From NCBI GenBank assembly GCA_937139515.1, contig CAKZQI010000061.1, positions 1 through 34,202 on the forward strand: 34,202 bases of DNA. Reading direction: 5' to 3'. Within the stretch, counting starts at the first letter, position 1, and every line of letters begins with the position of its first letter. The notes under the pieces are model-generated. The model saw only the letters and a program-made list of their open reading frames with translations. It did no database searches and was not told the origin of the DNA. The position numbers were made by a program, and so were the translations under genes. Shown here in pieces: positions 7,954 to 14,820 of this stretch. This stretch comes from an uncultured Armatimonadota bacterium (GTDB taxonomy: Bacteria > Armatimonadota > Fimbriimonadia > Fimbriimonadales > GBS-DC).

Positions 7954-8892
7954 ATGAGCCGAAACGACCGCTCAACCAGTCGACGCGATTTCTTGCGTGA
8001 GGGACTGCGCTCGCTGGTACGCACGGGTTTTGGGGGCATTTTTGAGCGATTGGAATCGATGGGCGAGATGATGGAGCGCAGTGGGGGCGCTCAGCCCATC
8101 CCCATCACGCCCGTTCTAAGCTGCGAGACACGCTCGCTCCACTCCCTGTTTGAAGCAGGCACACTCACTCTGGAGAACCTGCCCACCTTGTTGCACGAGC
8201 TGGAGGTGCCGGGCGTGAGCCTCAGCGACCGCCACCTGCCCAACTTCCACCCACGCACGCTGGAGAACCTCCGTGAGACACTCGTACGAGGGGGGTTGAC
8301 GATTACGGGGCTGATGGTGCATACGCCCATCGACATCCACGACGAAGCGAACCTCAGTCGGCGTATGGACGATTGTATTGAACGGCTCCAGTGTGCGCTG
8401 ATATTGGGCGCACCCGTCGTGCGCTTCCATCTGGGCGGAAGCATGAACGAGCGCGAGGACGACACTGTTCACTTGGAGCGGGCGGGGCTGTTCCTGCAAC
8501 GGCTTTTGCCAGAGGCGCGTAAACGGCGCGTGCGCGTCGTGCTGGAGAACCGCGATGGCGTCGCCCACCGCGCCGAGAACCTGCTCAGCCTCGTGCGCAG
8601 TCTGGACACGCGCTGGGTGGGCGTCTGTTTGGACTTCGGAAACGGCAACCCCGACCGCCTGTACGACTCGTGCCGACTGTTAGCTCCCTACGCCTATCAT
8701 GTCCACGCTAAGAGCCGAGCGTTTGACCCTCGCGGCGAGGAGAGCCAGATTGAGTACGGGCGTATGCTGAGCTACCTGCGCCTTGCAGGCTACAACGGCG
8801 CAATTTCTATTGAATACATGGGCGAAGACGACCCGATAGAGGGCATTCGCAAGACACGCGACCTCATCCGACGCTACTGGCGCGCCTATTGA
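7954..8892 (+). CDS. TIM-barrel sugar phosphate isomerase/epimerase family protein
   Basis: 312 aa. It belongs to the AP endonuclease 2/xylose isomerase-like TIM-barrel group. Barrel motifs with likely metal ligands appear in order: VVLENRDG (Glu), VCLDFGNGN (Asp), YHVHAKSRAFD (His) and AISIEYMGED (Glu). The N-terminus has SRRDFLREG, which resembles a twin-arginine motif, but the following segment (~18-30) is only weakly hydrophobic, so export is doubtful. The reaction is not predictable; relatives isomerise or epimerise sugars, inosose and similar compounds. It starts an apparent operon: the next gene, tilS, follows at once. No ribosome site is seen, but a TATAAT box sits 8 nt upstream, suggesting a leaderless message. 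Confidence 0.82.
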   Translation: MSRNDRSTSRRDFLREGLRSLVRTGFGGIFERLESMGEMMERSGGAQPIPITPVLSCETRSLHSLFEAGTLTLENLPTLLHELEVPGVSLSDRHLPNFHPRTLENLRETLVRGGLTITGLMVHTPIDIHDEANLSRRMDDCIERLQCALILGAPVVRFHLGGSMNEREDDTVHLERAGLFLQRLLPEARKRRVRVVLENRDGVAHRAENLLSLVRSLDTRWVGVCLDFGNGNPDRLYDSCRLLAPYAYHVHAKSRAFDPRGEESQIEYGRMLSYLRLAGYNGAISIEYMGEDDPIEGIRKTRDLIRRYWRAY

Positions 8893-8906
8893 GGGGGGAT
8901 GCCCCG

Positions 8907-10304
8907 TTGCAAGAGGTTCTGCAGACCGTGCGAATCACGCTGAGCGAACGCTCCATGCTTCCCCCCGAAGGAGGCATCGTGATTGTTGCCTACTCAGGGG
9001 GCGCCGACTCCACTGCCCTGCTCCATCTCCTTACCCAACTGCAAGCGGAGTTCTCCATCTGCGTGCATGCCGGGCACTTGCACCACGGGATGCGCCCCGA
9101 AGCCGACGCCGATGTCGCCGTGTGCCAAGAGGTTTGTGAGATGCTGGGCGTGCCTCTGCGTGTGGAGCGAGTCAATGTACCCCAGTTGGCGAAAAAACAT
9201 GGGCTGAGCCTAGAGGAGGCAGGACGCAGCGCACGCTATGCCTTCTTAGAGCGTCTGGCAGACCAGCTGAACGCCGCGGCTATCGCCACCGCACACACCC
9301 GCGACGACCAGATTGAGACCATCCTCATCAACTTGCTTCGGGGGACGGGACCGCGCGGGCTGTGCGGAATGCCCTACCAGCGAGGGCGTATCATCCGACC
9401 CGCCTTAGACCTCACCCGCGAGCAAACCCACGCTTATTGCGCCCACCATCGCCTGCCCACCGTGTTTGATAGCACGAATTTAGACCCCCACCAATTGCGC
9501 CGACGCATACGCGCCGAGCTGGTGCCCCTCCTGCGCGGACTGATGCCCGCCTTTGACCGACACCTGCTCCACCTTGCCGACATCATAGAGAACGAGGAGT
9601 CATGGTGGGACGCCTTTATGCGCGATTTGCTCCACACGCTGGACGAGGAGAAGATACCACTCCGCGTGTTCACGCAGTTCCACCCGGCGGTTCAGCGTCG
9701 GCTCCTTAGGGAGTGGCTCCGCCCGATACTGGGCGCGCTCCAACTACCCTCGTTTGAGATCCTAGAGGGCATCCGCCGAAGCGCGATTTGGGGCGAACCC
9801 AGCTCGTGGCAACTGAGCGAGGAGCTGCGCATGGTGGTGACGCTTGAGGCGCTCACCTTGCGCCACGACACCGAACCAACCCACGCTGAACCATATGCCT
9901 ACCCCGTGTTGATTGGCAATCCGCTGATTGTGCCCGAAGTGGGCATGTGGCTGGAAAGCCAAATCATCGAGGGCAACTCCCTTTCACCTATGCCGTCAGG
10001 GGAATGGGAGGCGGTGATGGACGCCGATGCCCTCGTCGGTTCGCTGACGGTGCGACCGTGGCGACCGGGCGACCGCTTCCAACCGCTGGGCATGACCGAG
10101 AGCAAGAAGGTGAGCCGAATCTATATTGATCGCAAACTGCCCCTTGCCCAGCGCGCGCTTCATCCCCTGCTGTGCGACGAGGCAGGTGTGGTGTGGATTC
10201 CCACCTACACGATTTCCGAACGCGCGCGGGTCAGCCCGAACACCCGACGCATCCTGCGCGTTGCGTTCCATAGAAACGCATTGACGCCCGACTCGTCAGA
10301 CTAA
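8907..10304 (+). CDS. tilS: tRNA(Ile)-lysidine synthase
   Basis: 465 aa from the chosen start. It attaches lysine to C34 of the CAU-anticodon tRNA-Ile, switching its specificity from Met to Ile; essential and cytoplasmic. The PP-loop ATP site VAYSGGADSTALLHLL (~28-43) is followed by HLHHGMR, TAHTRDDQIETILINLLRGTG and GLCGMPYQRGRIIRPAL, all family signatures. The C-terminal TilS domain holds VRPWRPGDRFQPLGM and KKVSRIYIDRKLP. TTG at 8907 is preferred because GAGGGGGG lies 8 nt upstream; a TTG at 8889 overlapping the previous stop, or ATG at 8955, are alternatives. It is coupled to the isomerase gene upstream and followed 28 nt later by the sigma factor. Confidence 0.95.
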   Translation: MQEVLQTVRITLSERSMLPPEGGIVIVAYSGGADSTALLHLLTQLQAEFSICVHAGHLHHGMRPEADADVAVCQEVCEMLGVPLRVERVNVPQLAKKHGLSLEEAGRSARYAFLERLADQLNAAAIATAHTRDDQIETILINLLRGTGPRGLCGMPYQRGRIIRPALDLTREQTHAYCAHHRLPTVFDSTNLDPHQLRRRIRAELVPLLRGLMPAFDRHLLHLADIIENEESWWDAFMRDLLHTLDEEKIPLRVFTQFHPAVQRRLLREWLRPILGALQLPSFEILEGIRRSAIWGEPSSWQLSEELRMVVTLEALTLRHDTEPTHAEPYAYPVLIGNPLIVPEVGMWLESQIIEGNSLSPMPSGEWEAVMDADALVGSLTVRPWRPGDRFQPLGMTESKKVSRIYIDRKLPLAQRALHPLLCDEAGVVWIPTYTISERARVSPNTRRILRVAFHRNALTPDSSD

Positions 10305-10332
10305 CGGTATGGAACCTGTAGGAGCGCTAACG

Positions 10333-10941
10333 ATGGACGACTTGCTCGGGGGCTACACCACGCACACACTCAACGATGAGCAGCTGGTGACACGCGCTCG
10401 CGAGGGCGACACCGAGGCGATGGAGGAGCTGTTCCAGCGGTACCGCCAGCCCCTGTTCCGAATCGTGTACCGCTCGGTGCGCAATCAGGACGAGGCAGAA
10501 GATATCGTGCAGGATGTGTTCCTCAAGGCGTTTGAACGACTCCACCTATTCAAAGAGCGGAGCCAGTTCAGCACTTGGCTGATACGAATTGCGATGAACC
10601 TATGCACTGACCGAGCGCGCCAGAGCCAGCGACGGCAGGCGCTCCTCCAACGGGAAGCCGACCATAAACTGGCGTGGATGACCCACCCTCATCCACCCGA
10701 CCCTGAGGAAGTCGTCCAGCAGAATGTGTTCCACGAGGTGTTCTACAAGGCGCTGAACCAACTGCCCGAGCCTCAGCGTCAACTAATCCTGATGCGCGAT
10801 ATCGAGCAAATGGAATATGAGCAGATTGCCGAGATTTTAAAAACGACCGTCGGCGGGGTCAAACTGCGCGTGATGCGTGCCCGCCGTGCGCTCAAAATTC
10901 AACTGGAGCCTCTGCTCCGTGCGATAGGTGAGATTGAATGA
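10333..10941 (+). CDS. ECF-type RNA polymerase sigma factor
   Basis: 202 aa. Region sigma-2 (~25-105) shows REGDTEAMEELFQRYRQPLF, the core-binding DEAEDIVQDVFLKAFERL and the -10-reading FSTWLIRIAMNLCTDRARQ. Region sigma-4 (~135-190) shows LPEPQRQLILMRDIEQMEYE and a helix-turn-helix in EQIAEILKTTVGGVKLRVMRARRAL. There is no region 1.1 or 3, typical of extracytoplasmic-function sigmas of the SigE/SigW sort. The ATG at 10333 has AGGAG 8 nt upstream; the in-frame ATG at 10309 lacks one. The gene overlaps the anti-sigma gene by ATGA, so the two are translationally coupled, the standard arrangement for a sigma held inactive by its partner at the membrane. Confidence 0.95.
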   Translation: MDDLLGGYTTHTLNDEQLVTRAREGDTEAMEELFQRYRQPLFRIVYRSVRNQDEAEDIVQDVFLKAFERLHLFKERSQFSTWLIRIAMNLCTDRARQSQRRQALLQREADHKLAWMTHPHPPDPEEVVQQNVFHEVFYKALNQLPEPQRQLILMRDIEQMEYEQIAEILKTTVGGVKLRVMRARRALKIQLEPLLRAIGEIE

Positions 10942-11705
10942 AGAACCCTTGCGAGCAGTTTGTGGAGTGGTTAGAGACGGAATCGGGCGAGCTCCCGCCC
11001 TCCTTGAGGGCACATCTGGATCGCTGTGTACACTGCCAGCATGAGTATGCCTTGCACAGCGCATACCAAAAAGCGGTTCAAGCAGTGCGCTCAGAGCCAG
11101 TGCCTGCGACCCAAGTGCAGTGGAGCCAGATTGCCCAACGGCTCAAGGCGCCCCAAGCGCGCCCACGCTGGGCTTGGCGAGGGGTGTGGGCGCCTGCGCT
11201 GGCGTTCGGAGCGATGGCAGGGTTGGGCATCCTGTTCTGGCTCACCCCACGCAACCACCCCGAACTGGCTCGGCTGGAGCAAACAAATCCCAAGCCCTTT
11301 TCGGTAGGAACAACAAGCACACAATCGACCGATACTCCCCTGTCCAGCGATGGGAGCGTCTTGCCTATGCCCCCGCCAACTTACAGCGACTCGGTAGTCC
11401 CCTTTTCGGGGTCAGTGGAGGAGCCTGCTGAACCCTCCCAACGAGCGACAACTTCTACCCGTGAGTTGAAGAGCGAGCCTTCCCCGCACCGTAGAGAGAT
11501 GGCGATGGCTTCCCCAGAGGGGGCTACTTCCTTCGCGAGGAATGGCGCACCCGATTTGCGCAATATCAATCCAACATTTCAGCCCCTTGAGATGGAACCC
11601 ATCGTGCCCCAAGGGGGCGAAAATGCCGATTATCTCTCTGTAAACTACAACGAAGCGAGCCAAACGGAGGCAACCCCAAGCGATGCAATCATCTGTTCTT
11701 TTTAG
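10938..11705 (+). CDS. Membrane anti-sigma factor with zinc-binding (ZAS-like) N-terminus
   Basis: 255 aa. The N-terminal ~40 residues carry the H-x3-C-x2-C zinc anti-sigma motif (H26, C30, C33 in LRAHLDRCVHCQHEY). One transmembrane segment at ~83-102 (VWAPALAFGAMAGLGILFW) places the N-terminus in the cytoplasm and a Ser/Thr/Pro-rich, probably unstructured, 150-residue tail outside. It would sequester the sigma factor encoded just upstream (4-nt overlap). The outer tail is where regulated proteolysis or ligand sensing would act. The last 23 bases overlap the start of the HtrA-like gene at 11683, so all three are likely made together. Confidence 0.88.
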   Translation: MKNPCEQFVEWLETESGELPPSLRAHLDRCVHCQHEYALHSAYQKAVQAVRSEPVPATQVQWSQIAQRLKAPQARPRWAWRGVWAPALAFGAMAGLGILFWLTPRNHPELARLEQTNPKPFSVGTTSTQSTDTPLSSDGSVLPMPPPTYSDSVVPFSGSVEEPAEPSQRATTSTRELKSEPSPHRREMAMASPEGATSFARNGAPDLRNINPTFQPLEMEPIVPQGGENADYLSVNYNEASQTEATPSDAIICSF

Positions 11706-12669
11706 AGTGATAGCCATCTTGATTGGCATCTTAGGATACGGCTTGCTGGGGGCACAGACCCCTTCGGTTTTAGACCAAGCGGCGCGCGAGGTGAACACGG
11801 TGGTAGACCGTGCGCTCCCTGCGGTGGTCACCATCGAGAGCCTCTATGGAGGCAACCGCTCGGTGCGCAGTAGCGGTTTCATTGTTGACCCAGCAGGTTG
11901 GGTCGTCTGCTCCTTTGAGGGTATTCAAGGGGCGCGTGCCGTGCGGGTACTTCTCAGTGATGGGCGGATTAGCCCTGCCCAGTTGGTGGGAGCGGATGCC
12001 ATCACCGGGATTGCACTCTTGCGCCTGACCGAGTTGGGCGACCTGCCGAGCCTGCGCTGGGGCGATGCGAACCGTGTGCCCGTCGGCGCCACCGTCATTC
12101 TGATAGGCAATCGGGGCGGGTTGCCAGGCAGTGTCACTGTCGGCACGCTGGGGGGCAAAGATCGGGTGGGTATTCGCCCCCAGAACCAGCGGGTTATCCT
12201 GTTGCTCCAGTTCAACGGCGCGGTCGGCTCGGGCGAACCGGGCGCACCTCTGCTGGACACGCGTGGGCAAGTCATCGGCGTTATCATCGGCGCACTGAGC
12301 AGTGTGGAAGGGATGCCTGCTGGTGGGGTCGCTGTGACGGGTTTCGCCGTGCCCTCGTCAATCGCCCAGCGCGTGGTAAGCGACCTGCGCACCAAGGGGC
12401 GTGCTGAGCATGCGTGGCTCGGAGCGGACTATCAAGGACTGTCGGGCAGTGTGATTGTTCGGCGCGTTGCACCCAACAGCCCTGCCCAGCAAGCAGGGCT
12501 GATGCCGGGCGACCTCATCACAGGCTTCAACGGTCAACCGATACGCAGTGCTTCCGACCTCACCCGCGCCCTCTATATGGCGCGCCCGAACCAGCAGGTG
12601 GAACTGCTCATCCAACGCGAGGGGCAACCGCTCAAGCTGACCGTGCAGATGGGCGTTCAGTCGCTGTAG
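11683..12669 (+). CDS. HtrA/DegS-like PDZ protein with all catalytic residues replaced (pseudo-protease)
   Basis: 328 aa. A signal peptide or anchor at ~5-24 (VLFRVIAILIGILGYGLLG) leads into a trypsin-fold domain (~35-215) clearly of HtrA type: SSGFIVDPAGWVV, VRVLLSDGR, GADAITGIALLRL, GDANRVPVGATVILIGN and GEPGAPLLDTRGQVIGV. A PDZ domain (~243-325) includes VRRVAPNSPAQQAGLMPGD and FNGQPIRSASDL. In line with DegP/DegS, the catalytic His (NNHVV) is E79, the Asp (DPLTDLALL) is G109 and the Ser (GNSGGP) is P186, so it should not cleave peptides. Genes of this family next to an ECF sigma and its anti-sigma normally act as sensor proteases. Here it may only bind peptides or shield the anti-sigma. 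Fold call sure; loss of activity inferred from alignment by eye. Confidence 0.88.
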   Translation: MQSSVLFRVIAILIGILGYGLLGAQTPSVLDQAAREVNTVVDRALPAVVTIESLYGGNRSVRSSGFIVDPAGWVVCSFEGIQGARAVRVLLSDGRISPAQLVGADAITGIALLRLTELGDLPSLRWGDANRVPVGATVILIGNRGGLPGSVTVGTLGGKDRVGIRPQNQRVILLLQFNGAVGSGEPGAPLLDTRGQVIGVIIGALSSVEGMPAGGVAVTGFAVPSSIAQRVVSDLRTKGRAEHAWLGADYQGLSGSVIVRRVAPNSPAQQAGLMPGDLITGFNGQPIRSASDLTRALYMARPNQQVELLIQREGQPLKLTVQMGVQSL

Positions 12670-12685
12670 GGTGCTGGCGCGCAGG

Positions 12686-12691
12686 TATCCT
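12686..12691 (+). promoter_or_regulatory. Putative -10 hexamer TATCCT, near-leaderless start at 12699
   Basis: GGTATCCT ends 7 nt before the ATG at 12699, with ATTAGAT between and no ribosome site. It lies in the 29-nt gap after the HtrA-like gene, so the PHP gene may have its own promoter despite the short spacing. Confidence 0.45.
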
Positions 12692-12698
12692 ATTAGAT

Positions 12699-13601
12699 AT
12701 GGAACCAAACCGCTCGGCTTGGAAAATCTCTCTGCACGGCGGACACAGCGGAGAGTTTTGTGAGCATGCAGAAGGGAGCTTGCGCGATATTTTAGAATCG
12801 GCGGTACAAGTGGGCTACCATGTGTTCGGCGTTGCGGAGCATATGCCCCGCGTAGAGGAGCGCTTCCTCTACGGAAAAGAGCCTGCGATGGGCTGGACGG
12901 CGCAGACCTTAGAGCAGATTTTTGACCGCTACGCCCACACCATTCGCGCGCTCTCGGAGGAGTTCGCCGACCGCTTGACCGTAATGTGCGGGTTTGAAAT
13001 TGAGGTCATCCCTCAAGACCGCTACCAGCAACTGATTACCCATTACCGAAACCACTACGGCTTTGACTACATCGTCGGCTCGGTACACTACCTGAACGAC
13101 ACACTCATAGATGGCAGTAGCGACGAGACTTTCCTTGAGTTGGCTGAGCAGTTGGGCGGACTGGAGTGTTTAGCGGTCGCCTACTACCAGAAGGTCGCCG
13201 AGATGGCGCAGGCGGTGCGCCCTGAGGTGATTGGGCACTTGGACTTAGTGCGGCTTCGGACGCACCGGTTGGGCATGACCGAAGCGATAGAGACCCCACG
13301 CGTGCGCCAAGCCGTAGAGCAGACGCTGGAGGTCATCCGCTCGGTGGACGCATTTGTGGAGGTGAACACGGCAGGCTGGCGCAAGGGGCTTCCTGAACCG
13401 TATCCTGCGAGCTGGATTGTGCAGTTAGGAGCGCGGATGGGGGTCAAGTTCTGCATCGGCGACGACAGCCACCGCCCCTCCCAAGTCGGCTTCGGGTTGG
13501 AAGAGGCGCGCGCCCACCTGCTAAGCAACGGCGTCAAGGAAGTCCACTTCCTCACCCGCCAAGAGGGCGCGGTGGTGAAGACGCGGGCAAGTTTGGAGTA
13601 G
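12699..13601 (+). CDS. PHP-domain phosphoesterase, histidinol-phosphatase (HisJ/HisK) type
   Basis: 300 aa, the length of HisJ-type enzymes. PHP metal-binding motifs are present in order: SLHGGHSGEFCEHAEG (H13, H16), GVAEHMP (H48), CGFEIEVIP (Glu), YIVGSVHYL (His), VIGHLDLVR (His-x-Asp) and FCIGDDSHRPSQVG (Asp-x-His). The likely reaction is L-histidinol phosphate to L-histidinol in histidine biosynthesis; other PHP phosphatases are possible because no his gene is nearby. The ATG at 12699 begins the conserved domain; the frame extends back to 12414, but that part is the out-of-frame shadow of the PDZ gene. There is no Shine-Dalgarno sequence. Confidence 0.87.
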   Translation: MEPNRSAWKISLHGGHSGEFCEHAEGSLRDILESAVQVGYHVFGVAEHMPRVEERFLYGKEPAMGWTAQTLEQIFDRYAHTIRALSEEFADRLTVMCGFEIEVIPQDRYQQLITHYRNHYGFDYIVGSVHYLNDTLIDGSSDETFLELAEQLGGLECLAVAYYQKVAEMAQAVRPEVIGHLDLVRLRTHRLGMTEAIETPRVRQAVEQTLEVIRSVDAFVEVNTAGWRKGLPEPYPASWIVQLGARMGVKFCIGDDSHRPSQVGFGLEEARAHLLSNGVKEVHFLTRQEGAVVKTRASLE

Positions 13602-13775
13602 TCAGAAGCCTCTGACGAATGGCAGAGGTGGTGGGATTTGGGGAGGGCGTAGGGCACGACTCCAACGCCCCCCTACCCTTCTAATCTAATTAATGTTGCA
13701 AGAGAGTCAATTTTTAGCGGTATATAGGGTATATTGGAAGACGGCGGAGTAAAAGCCGATAATAGGGAGTTAGGG
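13602..13775 (+). promoter_or_regulatory. AT-rich gap with promoter-like boxes upstream of radC
   Basis: The only AT-rich gap in this part of the window. TTGCAA at 13696-13701 with TATATA at 13721-13726 (19-nt spacer) is one candidate promoter. GGGTATATT ending at 13735 is another, with a ~40-nt leader to the ATG at 13776. AGGGAG at 13764-13769 is the ribosome site. It probably drives the radC-helicase-mod-res operon. Confidence 0.4.
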
Positions 13776-14462
13776 ATGAGCCACAAGCCGAGCTATGAGG
13801 GGCACAGAAAGCGGCTTCGTGAACGCTTCTTGAGGTCGGGGTTGGAAGGTTTCGCCGACTATGAGGTCGTGGAGCTCCTGCTCACGCTTGCCATCCCCCG
13901 TCAAGATGTCAAACAGCCTGCAAAAGCGCTTATCGCTCGCTTCGGCAACCTTCGGGGTATTCTCGACGCCCCCGTAGAAGAACTGGGCAAGGTGCCCGGT
14001 ATTGGGAGCGTCGCTCCTACAGCGCTCAAGATTATCAAGGCAACTGCTACCCTCTATCTCCAACAGTGCAACGAACAGGAAGAGATACTCAATCATCCCG
14101 ATAAACTCGCCGAATTCTGGCGATTACGAATCGGCGCCCACCCCAACGAACGGTTCGAGGTGGCATACCTCGATTCGGGGTACCGACTGCTCAAAGACGG
14201 CGTTGAGACCTTAGAAGAGGGCACTATTGACCGTGCCGCAGTCTACCCCCGACGGGTTGTTGAGTCTGCCCTGCGTCGTGGGGCGTACGCCATCGTGCTG
14301 GCTCACAATCACCCCAACGGCGAGCCGACCCCCAGCGAACAAGACAAACTGCTGACCCGCGCCATAACGCTCGCTGCCGAGACCGTCAGCCTGCGTGTCG
14401 TGGACCACCTGATTATCACCACCGACCGATACTTCAGCTTCAAAAAGGCGGGACTGCTATGA
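13776..14462 (+). CDS. radC: RadC family (JAB/MPN+ domain) protein
   Basis: 228 aa, standard RadC length. An N-terminal UPF0758 helical segment is followed by a helix-hairpin-helix (GKVPGIGSVAPTALKII, ~71-87). The JAMM metal site comes next: LAHNHPNGEPTPSEQD with H177, H179 and D190. The biochemical role of RadC is unsettled; it is not a proven repair enzyme, and copies often sit in mobile or defence loci. The ATG at 13776 has AGGGAG 6 nt upstream, while the frame from 13734 has none. The stop overlaps the start of the helicase fragment (ATGA at 14459-14462), tying it into the restriction-modification operon that follows. Confidence 0.93.
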   Translation: MSHKPSYEGHRKRLRERFLRSGLEGFADYEVVELLLTLAIPRQDVKQPAKALIARFGNLRGILDAPVEELGKVPGIGSVAPTALKIIKATATLYLQQCNEQEEILNHPDKLAEFWRLRIGAHPNERFEVAYLDSGYRLLKDGVETLEEGTIDRAAVYPRRVVESALRRGAYAIVLAHNHPNGEPTPSEQDKLLTRAITLAAETVSLRVVDHLIITTDRYFSFKKAGLL

Positions 14463-14797
14463 GAATCGCCACCGAGATACTGGACAAGTTCCCTGAGCTG
14501 AATGAGTCTCAGCGCGAAATCGTGGGGCACATCGAAGGACCTCTGCTCGTGGTCGCGGGTCCAGGCTCTGGCAAGACCTACTGTCTGGTGCTTCGCACCC
14601 TGAACCTGCTCCTATTGAAAGAGGCACAGCCCCGACAAGTTGTGCTCTGCACCTTCACCGAAAAAGCCGCGCTTGAGATGCGCCACCGACGCCGTATCCA
14701 AGCCTGCGAGTTCCACATCAAGACGCCCCCCGAACCGAAAATCTGCAAAGAGTGTGACCTACGCACCCTTTGCCGAACAGAAGGTATTATTCAATAA
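14459..14797 (+). pseudogene. Internally deleted UvrD/PcrA-like helicase-nuclease (N-terminus joined to C-terminal Cys cluster)
   Basis: 112 aa. Residues 1-~76 are the start of a superfamily 1A helicase: LNESQREIVGHIEGPLLVVA (Q motif), Walker A GPGSGKT (34-40) and motif Ia TFTEKAALEMR (65-75). Residues ~80-112 then read FHIKTPPEPKICKECDLRTL followed by CRTEGII. That is the far C-terminal end of such proteins when they carry a RecB/Cas4-like nuclease with an iron-sulphur Cys cluster (C96, C99, C105). Several hundred residues, including the DEAD-like box, motifs III-VI and the nuclease core, are missing, yet the frame is kept. It overlaps radC by 4 nt and ends 23 nt before mod. It is probably a non-functional deletion remnant. 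An assembly collapse is possible. Confidence 0.7.
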
Positions 14798-14820
14798 CAT
14801 CACCTCAGGAGGCACCTGCG

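Noticed and set aside
7954-8050. Twin-arginine signal on the TIM-barrel isomerase (SRRDFL)
   Set aside because: The motif is present but the following segment is too polar for a reliable export signal.
12414-12698. 95-codon extension ahead of the PHP domain
   Set aside because: It is an out-of-frame shadow of the HtrA-like gene and looks unlike any protein start.
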